NCBI GenBank assembly: GCA_029747015.1
Contig: JAKOGI010000434.1
Coordinates: 347,001 to 411,000 of the forward strand
Direction: 5' to 3'
Length of the DNA stretch: 64,000 nt
Source: Carnegiea gigantea
Lineage: Eukaryota; Streptophyta; Magnoliopsida; Caryophyllales; Cactaceae
Shown: one piece after another, positions 40,753 through 53,990 of the stretch
How the letters are laid out: each line of letters begins with the position of its first letter
Position numbering within the stretch: position 1 is the stretch's first letter
Notes under the pieces: model-generated
What the model saw: the letters and a program-made list of their open reading frames with translations, nothing else
What the model was told of the DNA's origin: nothing
Databases searched by the model: none
Position numbers and translations under genes: made by a program

Positions 40753-41032
40753 TTCTAGTCTTTTTGTTGCGAAATAGCAGTTGGGAAATAGGTGAACTTG
40801 GTTCAAGTGAGTTGAAGTGAGCATTTTTTTTTTTTTTTGCTGAAGTGGGTTGAAGTTGGTATATTTTTAATATCATAGGTAGAAGTTCGTTCAAACAGTG
40901 GGTTGAAATTCGTTGAAGTGAGTTCAAGTTAGTTGAAGTGCGTTGAAGTTGGGATGTTTTTATTGAAGTTCGTGAAGTGATTTGAAGCGAGTTGAAGTTG
41001 GTAACTTGAGATTTACCAATGAAAAGAACAGG
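40753..41032. mobile_element. MITE-like repeat with GTTGAAGTG array in LINE 3' region
   Basis: About 280 bp interrupting the LINE RNase H end. Its termini TAGTCTTTTTGTTGCGAAA (left) and TTTACCAATGAAAAGAACAG (right) are imperfectly inverted. The centre (about 40795-41000) is a degenerate array of GTTGAAGTG/GTTCAAGT units with a T run. Exact ends and target duplication are not resolved. Confidence 0.45.
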
Positions 41033-42950
41033 GCCTAAATGGGCCAATGCATGGGCGGTTATTACAACTACGCCTAGCAAAATCAAAAGGCACAAAATCA
41101 AATTCAACTGCTAATAAGAGACAATCATGAATAGCTCTACTAACATGCGCACATCACTCTTTTCTTCATCAACTAGTAAGCTATCCTCTGACAATATGAT
41201 TACACCATCAGCCGTTTCACTCCCATGTCCATGGACACCTTCATTCCCCATCTAACAACACCAGCCTCTGTCTCCTCAATCTCTGATGTCTCAATCTCTG
41301 ATGTAACACCTAAAAAGAGATGATATATTAATCCAATAGAATCCCCGTTGCCATTCCTCAAAACTACCCTCAAATCACCACCTCTATCCCAGCCCATAGA
41401 AGCATCCACGTTCAGCTTGATCATACCTTCATCAGGAGGGCTTCGCCTACTTATAACTTCCTCCCTCAGAGTCTCAACTCTTTCAGCTTCACCTTGCACT
41501 TTAAGAAACAAGGCATGGAAAGCAAGGCCAATGGTACGAGCCTTAACGGGACCTCTTCTCATATCTTTAAAGACCAAAGGTTGTGGGCATGAAAAATAGC
41601 CCACAACAAGACTAAGAGTAACCCCACATTCTTCTCTCAATCGTGCATATCATAAAGAAGCACCATTTTCCCACATCCCTCCCCCCCCATTTTCCATCTT
41701 TTATCTGAAGAGCTAAGTTTCCAAAACAATAGAGCGTCAGTGCAATCAAGGAAGACGTAATCTCTTGATTCATTGCTCTCCTCACATCTTGGACAAATAG
41801 GGTCCACCTCTGCACCTCGCTTAACAATATTCACCCTCGTTGGCAACACTTCATGACACAGTTCCCAAACATGGTGTTTGACCTTTGGAGGTATATCTCA
41901 GTCCCATAAGAGGCTTTAAGTCCTATCCAAAGTAACTAATGTGGCTTCCGCTTGAGAACTCGTCTCCCTCTCTACCTGCATGAAAAGATGATACACTAAC
42001 TTCACTGTGAGACACCCATCATTTGAAGGCTTCCAGAGGATATCGTCATGGTCTTGGGCTATTTTTAAATGAATAGACCAACTCTCTTTGCCTGTTTAAC
42101 CATTAAAGCATAACTCTAACAAGTCCCTCCTCCACTCGCTCTTGGTCAATAAGCTTTGCCACATATGCCTCTCCATTAAGATACATAGAACGTGTAAGCA
42201 CCTTATGCCCATTTGTTCTGGGTAGCCATTTATCATGCCAAATTTTGATAGACTGTTCATCGCCCACTCCCCGCAAATATCCCTTCTCTATCAAAACCCT
42301 ATCACTACGAGGCTCCGCCAAGCGTATCTTGCCTGGAAACTAAGTGAAGCCCAATAGAAATTGGGCCTTAGAAAATACCTAGCTTTCAAAACTCTTGCCG
42401 CAAGGGAAATTGGTGACTGGACAATACTCCAACATTGTTTCCCCAAGAGAGTGTTATTAATGGATCTGAACTTTCAAAAACTCAATCTTCTATGTTTCTT
42501 GGGAGCAGACATAGTTTCCCATTTCACCGATGCCATTCCCTTTCATTCTGCATTTTGTCTCCGCCAAAAATTTTGGCACAATCCCAAGGCTGCACATACC
42601 GTCACAAGGATCGCAAAACATTGCATGAAAAGTATGGCTTGCACCCCCCTTTAACAAAACTCCTCTACCTACCTTGGACAATAATTATTCCTCCCACCAT
42701 TTTAGTTTCTTCCAAACACGAACCTAGATAGAGGCAAAAACCTGTTTCCTCGATCGACCAATATAAGTTAGCAAACTGAGATACCGATTATGGGTCTTAA
42801 CAGCCTTTAAATGCAACCTCCCTATGAGCATATTCTTCACTTGATCGAACACAATTCGGCCAAAAGAGACGTTTGATTTTGTAAGTTCACAAACTGTCTA
42901 GAAGTTATCTCATATTGGTGGAGAATTTGTACCACTTGGTCAGCCTCTTC

Positions 42951-44428
42951 CTGAGCGTTGCGATTTTTCACAAGCATGCAGTTTATTAACGTAACACTTG
43001 AAGGTGCCATCTTCAGAGATGGGTTGTAATATTGGGTTACAACAACTACTCCAACATAAAAATGACTACACTACCAATTGTCTATTTTAGTAACAAAAAC
43101 TTAATGACTAGTAATATTACTGGTTAATTAAAATCTACTAAACAAGCTCCTCTACACAGAAGAGTTTAGTGAAATTGCCACATGATTCCATCGCTTCAAT
43201 CTCAATCTCAGTCCAAAGCTACCCAAAACCAGTAAAACCAACAGAACTAGCAATTTACGCAAAGAAGCATTTTAGCTTGAATAAACTACTAACTAGGCAA
43301 GCTTAAACTAATAGAAGCAAAGACCAACCTCATTACCTCCAAACCTGTTCAATCCCGACCCAGAACGAAAACCAAGAACTAGGAAAGGACTTAAATCTAA
43401 AATTTTAACATCAATTAAAGGAAGCCTCACAACTATTGCAACAGTGTAAACACTACACCCAATAATAAAAATTGCAAAACAGAACCATTGAGCAGGGCAA
43501 AATTTGACAGAGCATAGAGTAGAGCATCCACGGTTGCTACAGTGCACAATGAACTCAAACCAAGATCAAGCCAATAGTTTGAATTTGATAGACCTCTAAC
43601 GGGCACCCATATCTCCAATAGAGTGTACATTTGGAACAGTGGAAGGAAATAGTACTCAAATTCAAACCAAAACTCTTGTTGAATGACAACCAATTTAAAT
43701 TCCAGTCAATCTAACTAGCTGAAGTTTGGTTACATGAATTTGAGAGATAAAAGAAAAAAATAGATCTAGAAACAAGACAGAGGAATTCAAAAATGAAAAA
43801 CAACTTAAAATTCTACTCTCTACTTTCTACCTTCGTACTTGCTACTGCATCCTTCTACGCCAAACAAACGCCGGCTCTTTGCTTTTCATTTCTTCAATTA
43901 ACCTTGAATTAAATCTAAGCTTATAACTGCCGAACTCTGCCTCCAATGAAGCCTTCACTCGCCTATGAAATGGATGAGATGATGATGATGATGTTCATGA
44001 TTGTGAATGAATGAGGTAAGAGAAAGAGAAAAGACATTAAAGAGGTGGAACAGAGGGTTGGTTATGGCTGGTTAGGGAAATGAACAAGAAGAAGCACAGG
44101 AAAGTCATGGCTATTCGGAGAGAGAAAGATGAGATAAAAAGAAAGGAGTGATGCGGAGAGGAATAGGGAAGCAGGGATGCTAGGCCATTTTCTTCTGCCA
44201 GGCCAAGTTGTTCTTTTTTATTTTCGGTTTTTATTTTTTTCCTTCCAGTGGATCCAACAGCATTTGGTTCAACTCTTTTTCCCGAGAAATTTATTCATTC
44301 TTTCAAATTTCTCGAATTCCTGCAAAATAAACAAAAATATATTAAAATCTTAATTCAGTCATTTATTTTGAGCACATATTGGATAATAAAAGAGCAAAAA
44401 ATGTATCGTCTTTGTAGCTAACACTGAG
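42951..44428. mobile_element. probable solo LTR with CTGAG target duplication
   Basis: 1468 bp (42956-44423) flanked on both sides by CTGAG. The ends are CGTTGC...GCTAACA on the plus strand, close to a TGTTGC...GCTAACA LTR with the first T mutated. Removing it and one CTGAG makes the LINE read KGTQ-EEAD in frame, which fixes both boundaries. There is no coding capacity. A 5-bp duplication and TG...CA-like ends fit a solo LTR left by recombination; the parent family is not in the window. Confidence 0.65.
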
Positions 44429-45306
44429 TCCCCTTAACAAAAAGTAGGTTGTCATCGATAATAAATAAATGTGTGGCACTTGGAGCGCTCATGAAAACTT
44501 TAACGCCGTGGATCACCGTTTTCTCCTCTGTGTCTCTAATCAGCACTAAATGATCCTCTACATACAATGGAACAAGCAAAGTAAAATGGGTCCCCTTGTT
44601 GAAGACCCTGTTGAGACGTAAAACAAGGGGAGGGTTTCCCATTAATTAGGACCTTATACGAGATTGACTTGACACATCTCATAATCACATTCACAGAGGA
44701 GTCAACAAAACCAATGGCCTTCATCGTATCTTCAATAAAGCACCACTTGACACTATCATAGGCCTTACTCATATCAAGTTTGATTATCATATGTCCTTTT
44801 TTTGCCCTCTTAGGTCTTTTATTAAAAAGTGGAAATGTCCAACGATAAACAGATTATTCGTGATAAGGCTCTCAGGGATGAAGTCAGATTGGGATTCATG
44901 GATGATCACCGGGTGACACTTCTTAAGTCTATTTGCAAGAGTCTTTGAGATATGTTTATAAATCATATTGTACAAGCTAATGGGCCTAGATCTCTTTCGA
45001 GCTTGTAGGGGTCTTGATTTTCGGAATTAGGGCTATAAAGGTTTGGTTAACATTTTTGGGTGAGGCCCCATCATACTAAGCATAAACATGATCATGTCAC
45101 TACCCACAATATGCCAAAATTTTGGAAGAAAAGAGCAGTCATACCATCCCGGCTAAGGGCATTTAGTGGGGTGCATTTGGTGAAGAGCTAGAAAGACCTC
45201 CTCTCCATTGAATCTCCTTGACAACGCTGTGTTGATCTCATTTGTCACATGGGGCTTTACAAGGTGTATCACTTCGGTTGTTTTCACCTGGTCCCACATA
45301 GTGAAG

Positions 45307-46151
45307 TGTTGACTTTCTCTTTATCCCTTAATATAATATTGTTATGTTTGTTTTGATGAAAGACAAAAAGGAAGCTTGGATATTAATATCGTTTATTGTT
45401 TTAAATTTGATTTTATCAAATATGGTCATATTGAGCAAACTTATTTGGTTTCCATAAATATGATTAAGATTGAGTCAAGGGAGCAAAAGGAATGGAAAAT
45501 ATTGAAAAATATTTCAAGGAGGATAAGTGCCAATTGATCTTGCTTCTAGAAGCTTGCCAACTAATGAGTTTAGCTGTTGAAGACAATCAAAAAGATGTTA
45601 AGCATAATCTGGAAATTCAGCAAATATCAAGGACTTGAAGATATTGATTCAAGGGCTTGAATTCATAGCTTTCCATAACAAGTGTAGCAGCTAGTTTCAA
45701 GACTTTGGCTATAAAAAGGGGCTAAATTTATAGCAGAAGAGCATGAAGAAAGAGCACTCATTTGCATACTCAAGCACACACTCCCTTAGCATTCTTGGAG
45801 CTTAGATTTGCTATTGATTTTTGTATTGTTCAAAGTAGCATTTTAGATGGGATTATAAAATTGAAGGGTCAACTCTACCAAGCTTTATTGAGGGTGTCAA
45901 CTTGGGACTTGGAACTTAGAGTAGATGTACTCTAGAGTTGTGTAATCATTCCTCCTAATAAAAATTCAGGTTAATCATGGAGTTGGGGAACTCTAGGCGG
46001 GGATTAAGCCTGTTAAGGCCCAACCTCGTTAAAAATTCGCTTGTGCTTGGTCCACGCTTATTTTTCCACATTTCATTTTCGTTAATTTGCGATTTTGATC
46101 ATCACCCTATTCACCCCCCTCTAGGGTGGCTTAGTAGCTTTTACACTATCA
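45307..46151 (+). repeat. 5' LTR of gag-only copia
   Basis: 845 bp, TG...CA, paired with 48943-49787 of equal length. GCTATAAAAAGGGGC at 45709-45723 is a plausible promoter TATA element, and is kept in the 3' LTR. Confidence 0.85.
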
Positions 46152-46153
46152 AT

Positions 46154-46166
46154 TGGTATTAGAGAC
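46154..46166 (+). promoter_or_regulatory. primer-binding site of gag-only copia
   Basis: TGGTATTAGAGAC two bases after the LTR, close to the initiator-Met site TGGTATCAGAGC. Confidence 0.75.
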
Positions 46167-46209
46167 AAACCCACTGCATTTGGACTTTATCGTCAAGTGG
46201 GCAACGATC

Positions 46210-47927
46210 ATGGCCTCTAGTGGAGAAGTCTATTATGATCAAGGTCGCTCTACTGTTAGACCACTTTTGTTTAGAGGTACTAACTTTTCATATTGGAAAA
46301 ATTTAGAAAAATTTAATGTAAATGTTTATCAACACTGAAGATTATGAATTATGGAACATCGTGACAAAAGGACCAAACGTTTCGCAAATCATGATTGATG
46401 GAAAAACCGTTACGAAAACTGAAGATCAATACACCCAAGAAGACTTTGCAAGGCTGTCAAAAAACTGTAAGACCATGCATATATTATGTTGTGGATTAGA
46501 TACTAATAAGTGCAATCGTATTTGTGCATGTGAATCTGCCAAAGAAATATGGGACAAGTTGGTGGTGACATATAAAGGGACAAGTCAAGTGAGAGAGACA
46601 AAAATCAACATGTTCGTTCATCAATATGAGCTATTCAAAATGCAACCCGATGAAACAATCAAGGAAACATTCACAAGGTTCACTGACATAACCAACAATC
46701 TCAAGTCCCTTGGCAAAACCTACACCAACGAGGAGATGGTTAGGAAAATACTTCGGTGTCTTCCTAAAAACAAGTGGGGTCCCAAGGTCACTGCAATTGA
46801 GGAAGCCAAACATCAAGACACTAGCCTTGGATAATTTGCTAGGAAAACTCCTTATGCACGAAATTCATCTTAAAGAAGATGAAGAGGAAAAAGAAACTGA
46901 ATTCAAAAAAGGAGTAGCATTCAAAACTGGAAGTGAAGACGCCATATCCTCGGAAGAAGAGTCAAGCAAAGAGGATTAAGATACTATGGCAACGATCGCT
47001 AAAGGATTGAAGAAAATGTTCAAATCAAAGAAATTTGATCCCAAGAAGTTCTACAAAAAGGGATCATCATCAAGCAAAATGGGAAGTTCTCAAAAAGGTA
47101 CGAAATTTCTAAACAACAAAAATGATTCTAACTTGGGTCCTTGTTTTGGTTGTGGTTTGCCAGGATATATTGTAAAAGATTGTCTAGTCTTGCAAATGAA
47201 AGCTGAAAAATGTAAGCATAAAGCCAAGAAGGAATTCAGGAAAGCCATGATTGCCGCATGGAGTGATAGTGACTCCAGTGACAGTGACAAAGAAGAAGAA
47301 GTGGCAAACTTATGCCTTATGGTGAATGACGTCCAAGAAACTGAATTTGAAAACTTGGATGAGGTAGACTATTCTGATCTTCTTGAATATTCAAAGGATG
47401 AATTAGCTCAAGCATTAATCAGATGCATTCAGTGTGAACAAGTATATTTGTCCAAAATAAAAACCTTCAAGAAGACCATTCATAATTTGTTCTCTGAAAA
47501 AGAAGTGTTATAGAGAGAAAATGATGATCTTCATCTAAAGATTGAACATCTTGAAAAAGAAAAGCAGAAAGTTCAATCCAAATGTGGAGCCTTTGAAAAA
47601 TTAGCTTTGAAATTCACCAAAAGCTAGGATAATTTGGACAAATTACTTGGTTCACAAAGAATGTCCTTTAATAAAGAAGGCATTGGCTACAATCCCCTAA
47701 ACAAGAAGAAAGCATATAAAAACTTCTTTATTAAAGAGACATCCAAGAATAAATCGCACATCACATGCAATTGTTGCTTGAAAAACAGACACATTTCTTA
47801 CTCATGTCCACTAAGAAAGACAAACAACAAAATAATTCAAGTTTGGGTACCAAAAGGAACAAGACCAAAAAACTTGATCAAAAACAACGTTGGACTCAAA
47901 CTCGATGTCGTGGCTAGAAAGATTTGA
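46210..47927 (+). pseudogene. copia gag with two zinc knuckles
   Basis: ATG at 46210 opens MASSGEVYYDQGRS and RPLLFRGTNFSYWK. A shift near 46320 leads to DYELWNIVTKGPNVSQI, CACESAKEIWDKL and FTRFTDITNNLKSLGK, the UBN2-type gag core. A shift near 46820, a TAA at 46977 and stops near 47511 and 47623 follow. The first knuckle CFGCGLPGYIVKDC has Tyr for the His; the second, CNCCLKNRHISYSC, fits C-x2-C-x4-H-x4-C. It ends just after VWVPKGT, the place where pol would begin in the related element at 52083-63101. Gag packages element RNA into particles; this copy is broken. Confidence 0.85.
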
Positions 47928-48928
47928 TTTATTGTTTTGGCTAAAGGGGAATGATTAAATTATATTGTTGCATAAATTGAGGGGAAGCCCTCTCTAAGTA
48001 CTAACTATATTCATGAGCTTTTGCAGGATAAGCCAATGAGATATTCACCACTGTCAAGAAATTCAAGGCCTTTCAATTTCAATCCAAGGCCTTGGACTGT
48101 AGGCAGAAGCTAGACATTTTAAACAAGACCAAATCAGGGTTTGAACTTGACTTTCAAGGCCTTGGCCATGAATCATTGAGACAAATAAATCAAATGGTTC
48201 AAACCCAATGGAAAGCAATCTGATGTATTTCCTCCAATTTGGGTGCATGAATCTTTTTTTTTTTAAAAATCTGTCTAAATTTTTGTTATTTTAAATTAAC
48301 CAAAAAAAAGAGGGGCTTGATATTTTCCAACTTCATTTCCAAATTTCAGACTAATTTGTTTTTTGCCTAGGAAAGTATTTTGAAAAGCAAACCCTTAAAT
48401 CAAGCAATTATTTTTTACCTACTATGCGTGCCACTGCCTGACTGATTTACTTCTTACTTGAGAAATTTTGATTTTTAAAATTTTGAATTTGCTCAATTAT
48501 CTTTAGAAGGTAAGCATGATTAATAACCATCATATGTTATGTTTTCATGGCATGTGACATATTACTATGCTTGCTTAATATTTTGAACATCAAATTATTT
48601 TATTAATGCCCTTATGTGCATATATGTGCTTTTCATGCGATTATTAAGTTAATGCCTGCTAGCACATGCGATTAACTTTAATATTAGTATTGCCTCTATA
48701 TGCATTTTTTTTATATATACATAAATGCTATAGATTAAGGGGGAGCATCTTTATATATCATTGATTTGTTAAGGGGGAGCTACATGTGTTTGCCATAATT
48801 TTTACATGTTCTAATTTTTCTTTCTCTTCTTATACTACCTTTTTGATGAAATACAAAAAGGGGTAGAAAGAATATGGTAAGCTAATTTAGTTATTTGATG
48901 AATCCATGCATTAGTTTTGTCTTTCATC
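47928..48928 (+). other. non-coding tail of gag-only copia
   Basis: About 1 kb between gag and the polypurine tract, with GGGGGAGC words at about 48740 and 48773 that resemble extra polypurine tracts. No pol or third ORF remains. Confidence 0.6.
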
Positions 48929-48942
48929 AAAAAGGAGGAGAT
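48929..48942 (+). promoter_or_regulatory. polypurine tract of gag-only copia
   Basis: AAAAAGGAGGAGAT directly before the 3' LTR; plus-strand DNA synthesis would start here. Confidence 0.75.
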
Positions 48943-49787
48943 TGTTGACTTTCTCTTTATCCCTTAGTATGATATTGTTATGTTTGTTTTGATGAAAGAC
49001 AAAAACGAAGCTCAGATATTAATATTGTTTATTGTTTTAAATTTGATTTCATCAAATATGGTCATATTGAGCGAACTTATTTGGTTGCCATAAATAAGAT
49101 TAAGATTGAGTCAAAGGAGCAAAAGGAATGGAAAATATTGAAGAATATTTCAAGGAGGATATGTACCAATTGATCTTGCTTATTGAAGCTTGCCAACTAA
49201 TGAGTTTAGCCGTTGAAGACAACCAAAAAGATGTTGAGCATAATCTAGAAATTCAGCAAATATCAAGGGCTTGAAGATATTGATTCAAGGGCTTGAATTC
49301 ATGGCTTTCCATAACAAGTGTAACGGCTAGTTCCAAGACTTTGGCTATAAAAAGGGGCTGAATTTGCAGCAGAAGAGCATGAAGAAAGAGCACTCATTTG
49401 CATACTCAAGCACACACTCTCTTAGCATTCTTGGAGCTTTGATTTGCTATTGATTTTTGTATTGTTCAAAGTAATGTTTTAGGTGGGATTATAGAGTTGA
49501 AGGGCCAACTCTACCAAGTCTTGTTGAGGGTGCCAACTTGGGACTTGAAACTTAGAGTAGGTGTGCTCTTGAGTTGTGTAATCATCCCTCCTAATAAAAA
49601 TTCGGGTTAATCCTAGAGTTAGGGAACTCTAGGTAGGGATTATGCCTGTTGAGGTCCAACCTCGTTAAAAATTTGCTTGTGTTTAGTCCACGCTTATTTT
49701 TCTGCATTTTATTTTCGTTAATTTGTGATTTTGATCATCACCCTATTCACCCCCCTCTAGGGTGATTTAGTAGCTTTTGCAGTATCA
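48943..49787 (+). repeat. 3' LTR of gag-only copia
   Basis: 845 bp, same ends and length as the 5' LTR. Confidence 0.85.
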
Positions 49788-52082
49788 GTGAAGAGATTCC
49801 GAAAATACTTGATGAAAACATTCCCAATCTCCAGCTTCTTCTCTCTCCTTACCTTAGACTCATCTATAAGTCTTATAAGTTTATCCCTGGCCTAAGGTAG
49901 TGAGGCCTTTTTATGGAAAAAAGTGGTGTTCTTATCCCATTCTTTAAGCTAAGTTTTCCTACTCCTTTGGGCCCACATTATTTATTTATCCTCCTTAGTG
50001 TCCTCCACTTCTTTAACAAGCTACTGAATTCTATTAGTGTTCTCCGTTGAAGGTAGTTCCTTTTGACGTTGTTCAATTTCTTTCCTTTTATCTTGTATTA
50101 TTTGCCTAAACTCCTTAGCACTAGCTCAATAAATCTCTTTACGTTATCGACAACAATTAGCAATCCGTTCCTCCAGCTGCATCTATAGGCCAAAATCCTA
50201 AGTTTCCTAGACATGTTTTGCACAACTCTCCTCCTCTATCGAGACCTTTCAAAACCTAGCTAGAGGGGCGCTCCCTCGGTTGGACATAGTCAACATTGCC
50301 ATAATCTTTCTCACTAGTTAAGACAATGGATAGATGATTCGAGTGCCTTTCTTGGAGATGATAACATAGCTCCAAGCAAAATGTTGAAGCCAAGTCGAGC
50401 TTGCTAAAAAATGACCAAGCCTCTTCTGGACATTTTCATCATCTTCTCTATTACTATTCCACGTAAAAGCATTCCTCTCAAAACCTAAATCATAAAGGTT
50501 GCATCTGTTTCGTGCATTGCAGAAGCCCTCAATCTTAGTGTCATCTCTTTGGCTAACCCTTATCATCCCTTCATAATATAATATAGCATTGAAGTCACCA
50601 AAGCACACCTAGGGATCGTCTTTGTTGTGCAGACATTGCATTAGCTCCTGACTATTTTATTTCTTCTCCCCTTTTGGATATCCATAGATACCTACTACTC
50701 GCTAGGCAATCTGCCCATCAAGGTCTTGAAAGTCCATCTCAATGTGATTTAGGGACATTTCCCTAAATGCCATATTGAGATTGTTCTTCTAGCACATTAC
50801 TAAACTGTCACTCCTCACCTAAGCTTCTCTTTTACGACTAACATAAATTGCATGGTCACACTGAATTCTTCTTTGAACCCTAGCCATCTCCCACTCCTTT
50901 ATTTTAGTCTTTAAAAAGACCAGGCCAAGATCTTGATCAACAATGAGGCACTTGAGGCCTTACATCGCTCATGGATTTCTAAGCTCATGGTAGTTCAACA
51001 ATAGCTATCTCATTACTCTTAGCAGGTTGATCAATAGTAACCACCTTTTCTAAGCAAGAACCATTAGCATCCACTTCCCTATCTTGTCCTCATGGGCCTC
51101 CATCTCTCTCTTCGTATTTGTATAGGCATGCTCATGCATAATAGGTGTCATGCATGATACCTCCTGATGTAGCAGCTTCCATCTCATCCCCTTTGGTGTC
51201 CCCTACCAGCAGAGCCACCACTACTCCACCATTACTTGTCGAACTATTGCAATCAACATTGTCACAACTCCACCCTTTCTTTAACAAACATTATTATCCC
51301 TCTGTTGGACCTCCAAACCTTGATCCTCCTTCCCCCCTCCCTCTTCAACACCTACCCTCTCCTTTGTTTACAATATGATTTTAGAGAAACTCTCAGCCAC
51401 TTCCTCTATGCTTGGTGCTATCTTGGTTCTAGATTGCTGTTTTGGTTAAAACACTAGCTTTTAGACCACAAGGTTTCCCTCCTTATTTTTTACCCTAGTC
51501 TTCAAACCCTTCCTTACATTCCATAGTAAAGCCTTCACCTAATCACCATAAAAGCGGATGATATCCCCTCTTTTTTCTTTCACTTTCTTTCATGCCTCAC
51601 AGTCCTTTTCAATATGCTCCAACCTCCTATAGAGATAGAAAAGGGTATGAAGTCATTTATATTTTACATCCACCCAAATTTCCTTGCCGTTGCCAAAGTC
51701 AAGACACACCTCATAGGGGAATGGTTCTCTACAACCTTATAGATTACATCCACTCTGCCCCCTCAAAGTCATCCACTTTGACAGAGACACCAATGGAGTC
51801 TGCCATCGCTTTGATATTCACTTCTCTTTACCCCTCAAAAGGTTGGTTATAAATCCTAACCGAAAATGGGGCATGGGTAGGGTTTCTACTGCTTGAACCG
51901 GTTACATCTAACCTACCAATTTTTTTAAATTCACTACAAACTTATCGAAAACCTAGTGTTCCCCTTTTAAAACCCTCTTATTGTCCCTCCAATGGAATAA
52001 TTGGAAGAGAAAAACATTATCAGCAACTTCCTTGGCCTCAAATCCATAAGTCGACCTCCATATGCTTTCTATAGAAGACATG

Positions 52083-53709
52083 TGTTGTATTTAGGAGTAC
52101 TTACCCACAAGAGGGGGGTGAATTGTGGTGTTCGATTCTCGCGTACTTACTAGCAAACACCCTCTTGATTGCAGAGGTTATTCTCGAATTACAAACAACC
52201 TTCTGACTTGTTTGCACCAGATGTTTTCAATTTGCTCAAAGGCGAAAATCAACAAGATAAATGCGAAAATACAGCACACACAATTTTTCCGTGGAAAACA
52301 CCTATAGCCCAACTGAGGTGTGAAAAACCACGACCTACCTCGTGTAGGATTTAACCACTTTCACTAACGGGCTGAACACGTTACAAAAGTAACACACCTT
52401 ATTACAACTTGCAACCACGTAACCTTATTTTCTAAGAAAGGTTACACCACATCTAAATCTCACCAGATTGGACACGTCCAAAGTCCACACGACTGAGGAC
52501 CACTCACTCACTCTTCTGATCCAAGATCAGGGGTTACAAAACACCTTACGAGGGTGCTTCTGATTTAAGCAGATGTAAGGTACAATGAGGTCCTAATATG
52601 CCAATATCTTGAAAGCTCAGCTTAAATACAACTTGTCTCGGTTTTTCTTTTCTTAAGAGTTGCTCGAAAAATTCTTCTCACTAGAAAAACCACTTTTGTA
52701 ATTTTCCCCTTTTTTGCGTATGTTGTGTATGTTTCTCATTTTTTTCTTTCTTTTTCAGAATGGGAGTGAAATGTTGAGATTTTAAACAAAAAATCCAACG
52801 GTCAAAAACAAGGAGAAGTGATAAAATCAGCTATGTTTAGCAAAGAAAGATTTTTGCTTAGCACAAAGAATTCCAACGGCTAAAAGATCAATGAGGATAG
52901 AGTTTTCCCAATATTGTAGGGATTTGATTTTTGGAAGATAAAAGTCTATCTTTTCCCCTTTAAAAATAGTTGTGAGATACATGGGAAAGAATCTCAGCTT
53001 TGAATTTTGAATTAATCATTTCCCAAAGGATAAGAAAGAAATATTTTCGGTTTTGGTAAATATTTTCCGAAATCAGTTTTGCAAATCTCCCAAGGGATTT
53101 TCATATTAAGAAGATTTTCTACAGCTTAAATTGTTGTCTTGGAATTTTATCAAAATATATTAGAGCTTTTGGCCAACCAAAATAAGTTTTCCAAAGTAAC
53201 CGGGTTTGGCCGTTGCAGTTCAGAAACACCCTAGGTACCCTGTTTACGGGGTTGTTCAAACTTGGTGTTCTAAAGCAAATAGCGCAACCGATTCAAGAGT
53301 GGTTAGTTAGAGACTTTTCAAGATTGGCATATTAACAAGAGTCTAAAAAATAAAACCTAAATTACCCAAGACATCTTGTTGTAGATCCAGTCATCTTGTT
53401 CAAGATGAATACGCTGCCCCAACCACCTAGACCAACCTGTTTGTCAGGTTGTTCTTGTATCGCTTGAGTTCAGAAACTGATCTTAACACACAATCAACTC
53501 ATCGGGGTGGTGTTCTTGACTTGAGCGTGAGTCGTCAAGGTATGAGACCTGCTCTTAAGACTTGTTCTCAATATTCAGCAAACAAGTTAAGACGCATATT
53601 GAAAATAACAGTGTATGCTTGTTTGGAGAACTTTGTTTGTAGCAACATTACTTAAGAGCATTTTACACTTGGGTTTGTTGTCATCAAAACTGAATATACT
53701 AATTCAACA
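52083..53709 (-). repeat. 3' LTR of SIRE-like copia
   Basis: 1627 bp, paired with 61480-63101. Confidence 0.92.
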
Positions 53710-53727
53710 ATTTTCCCCTTTTTGATG
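53710..53727 (-). promoter_or_regulatory. polypurine tract of SIRE-like copia
   Basis: Minus strand CAAAAAGGGGAAAAT directly upstream of the 3' LTR. Confidence 0.8.
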
Positions 53728-53990
53728 ATGAAAAACCAAGTGTCCATATTGACGAAAAAAAGAAAATTTAATGCTAATAGGGATCCACGTAGGTACAAGG
53801 AGTTAGTCAGGGTCAGGTTCATTCGTCACACTTTGTCAATAGGTTACACTATTCTTCCCCCTTTTGGCATCATTAAAAAAACAAGAACAACAGGACGGTT
53901 ACAAGAAAAGCATATAAAGCATTGCAAATAGATATTTCATTGCAAAAAAAACAGTACAATGCCAAACCAACAAAGAATACATATTGACAA

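Larger units (their letters stand above)
45301..49793 (+). mobile_element. gag-only Ty1/copia element (TR-GAG type)
   Basis: Two 845-bp LTRs (45307-46151 and 48943-49787), both TGTTGACTTTC...TATCA, flanked by GTGAAG on each side (45301-45306, 49788-49793). Inside are a primer site, a SIRE-like gag and a polypurine tract, with about 1 kb of non-coding DNA after gag and no trace of protease, integrase or RT. In the first 250 bp of the LTRs I counted about 16 differences. It is inserted antisense in LINE ORF2, between FRNLFT and MWDQ-type sequence. Such elements need enzymes in trans from autonomous relatives. Confidence 0.88.
41050..50960 (-). pseudogene. LINE ORF2: endonuclease-RT-zinc finger-RNase H
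   Basis: Pieces in minus order: endonuclease at 50960-50280 with CFGDFNAIL (GDFN kept; the upstream E-T-K motif reads K-T-K and S-D-H near 50330 is altered); RT at 49790, then 45300-44424, with NTALSRRFNGEEV, IKLDMSKAYDSVKW (catalytic Asp), QGDPF and IIDDNLLFVKGTQ (the F-A-D-D box); after the solo LTR, 42950-42100 with EEADQVVQIL and KAVKTHNRYLSLLTYIGRSR; zf-RVT at about 41850 (LPTRVNI, CPRCEES, LDC); RNase H at 41560-41190 (LNVDAS, EETEAG). ORF2 would nick DNA and prime reverse transcription. The family layout is clear; stops and shifts are frequent. Confidence 0.88.

Noticed and set aside
43308..43693. Minus-strand frames within the solo LTR
   Set aside because: Short, mutually overlapping, hydrophobic, no motif; they lie inside the non-coding insertion.
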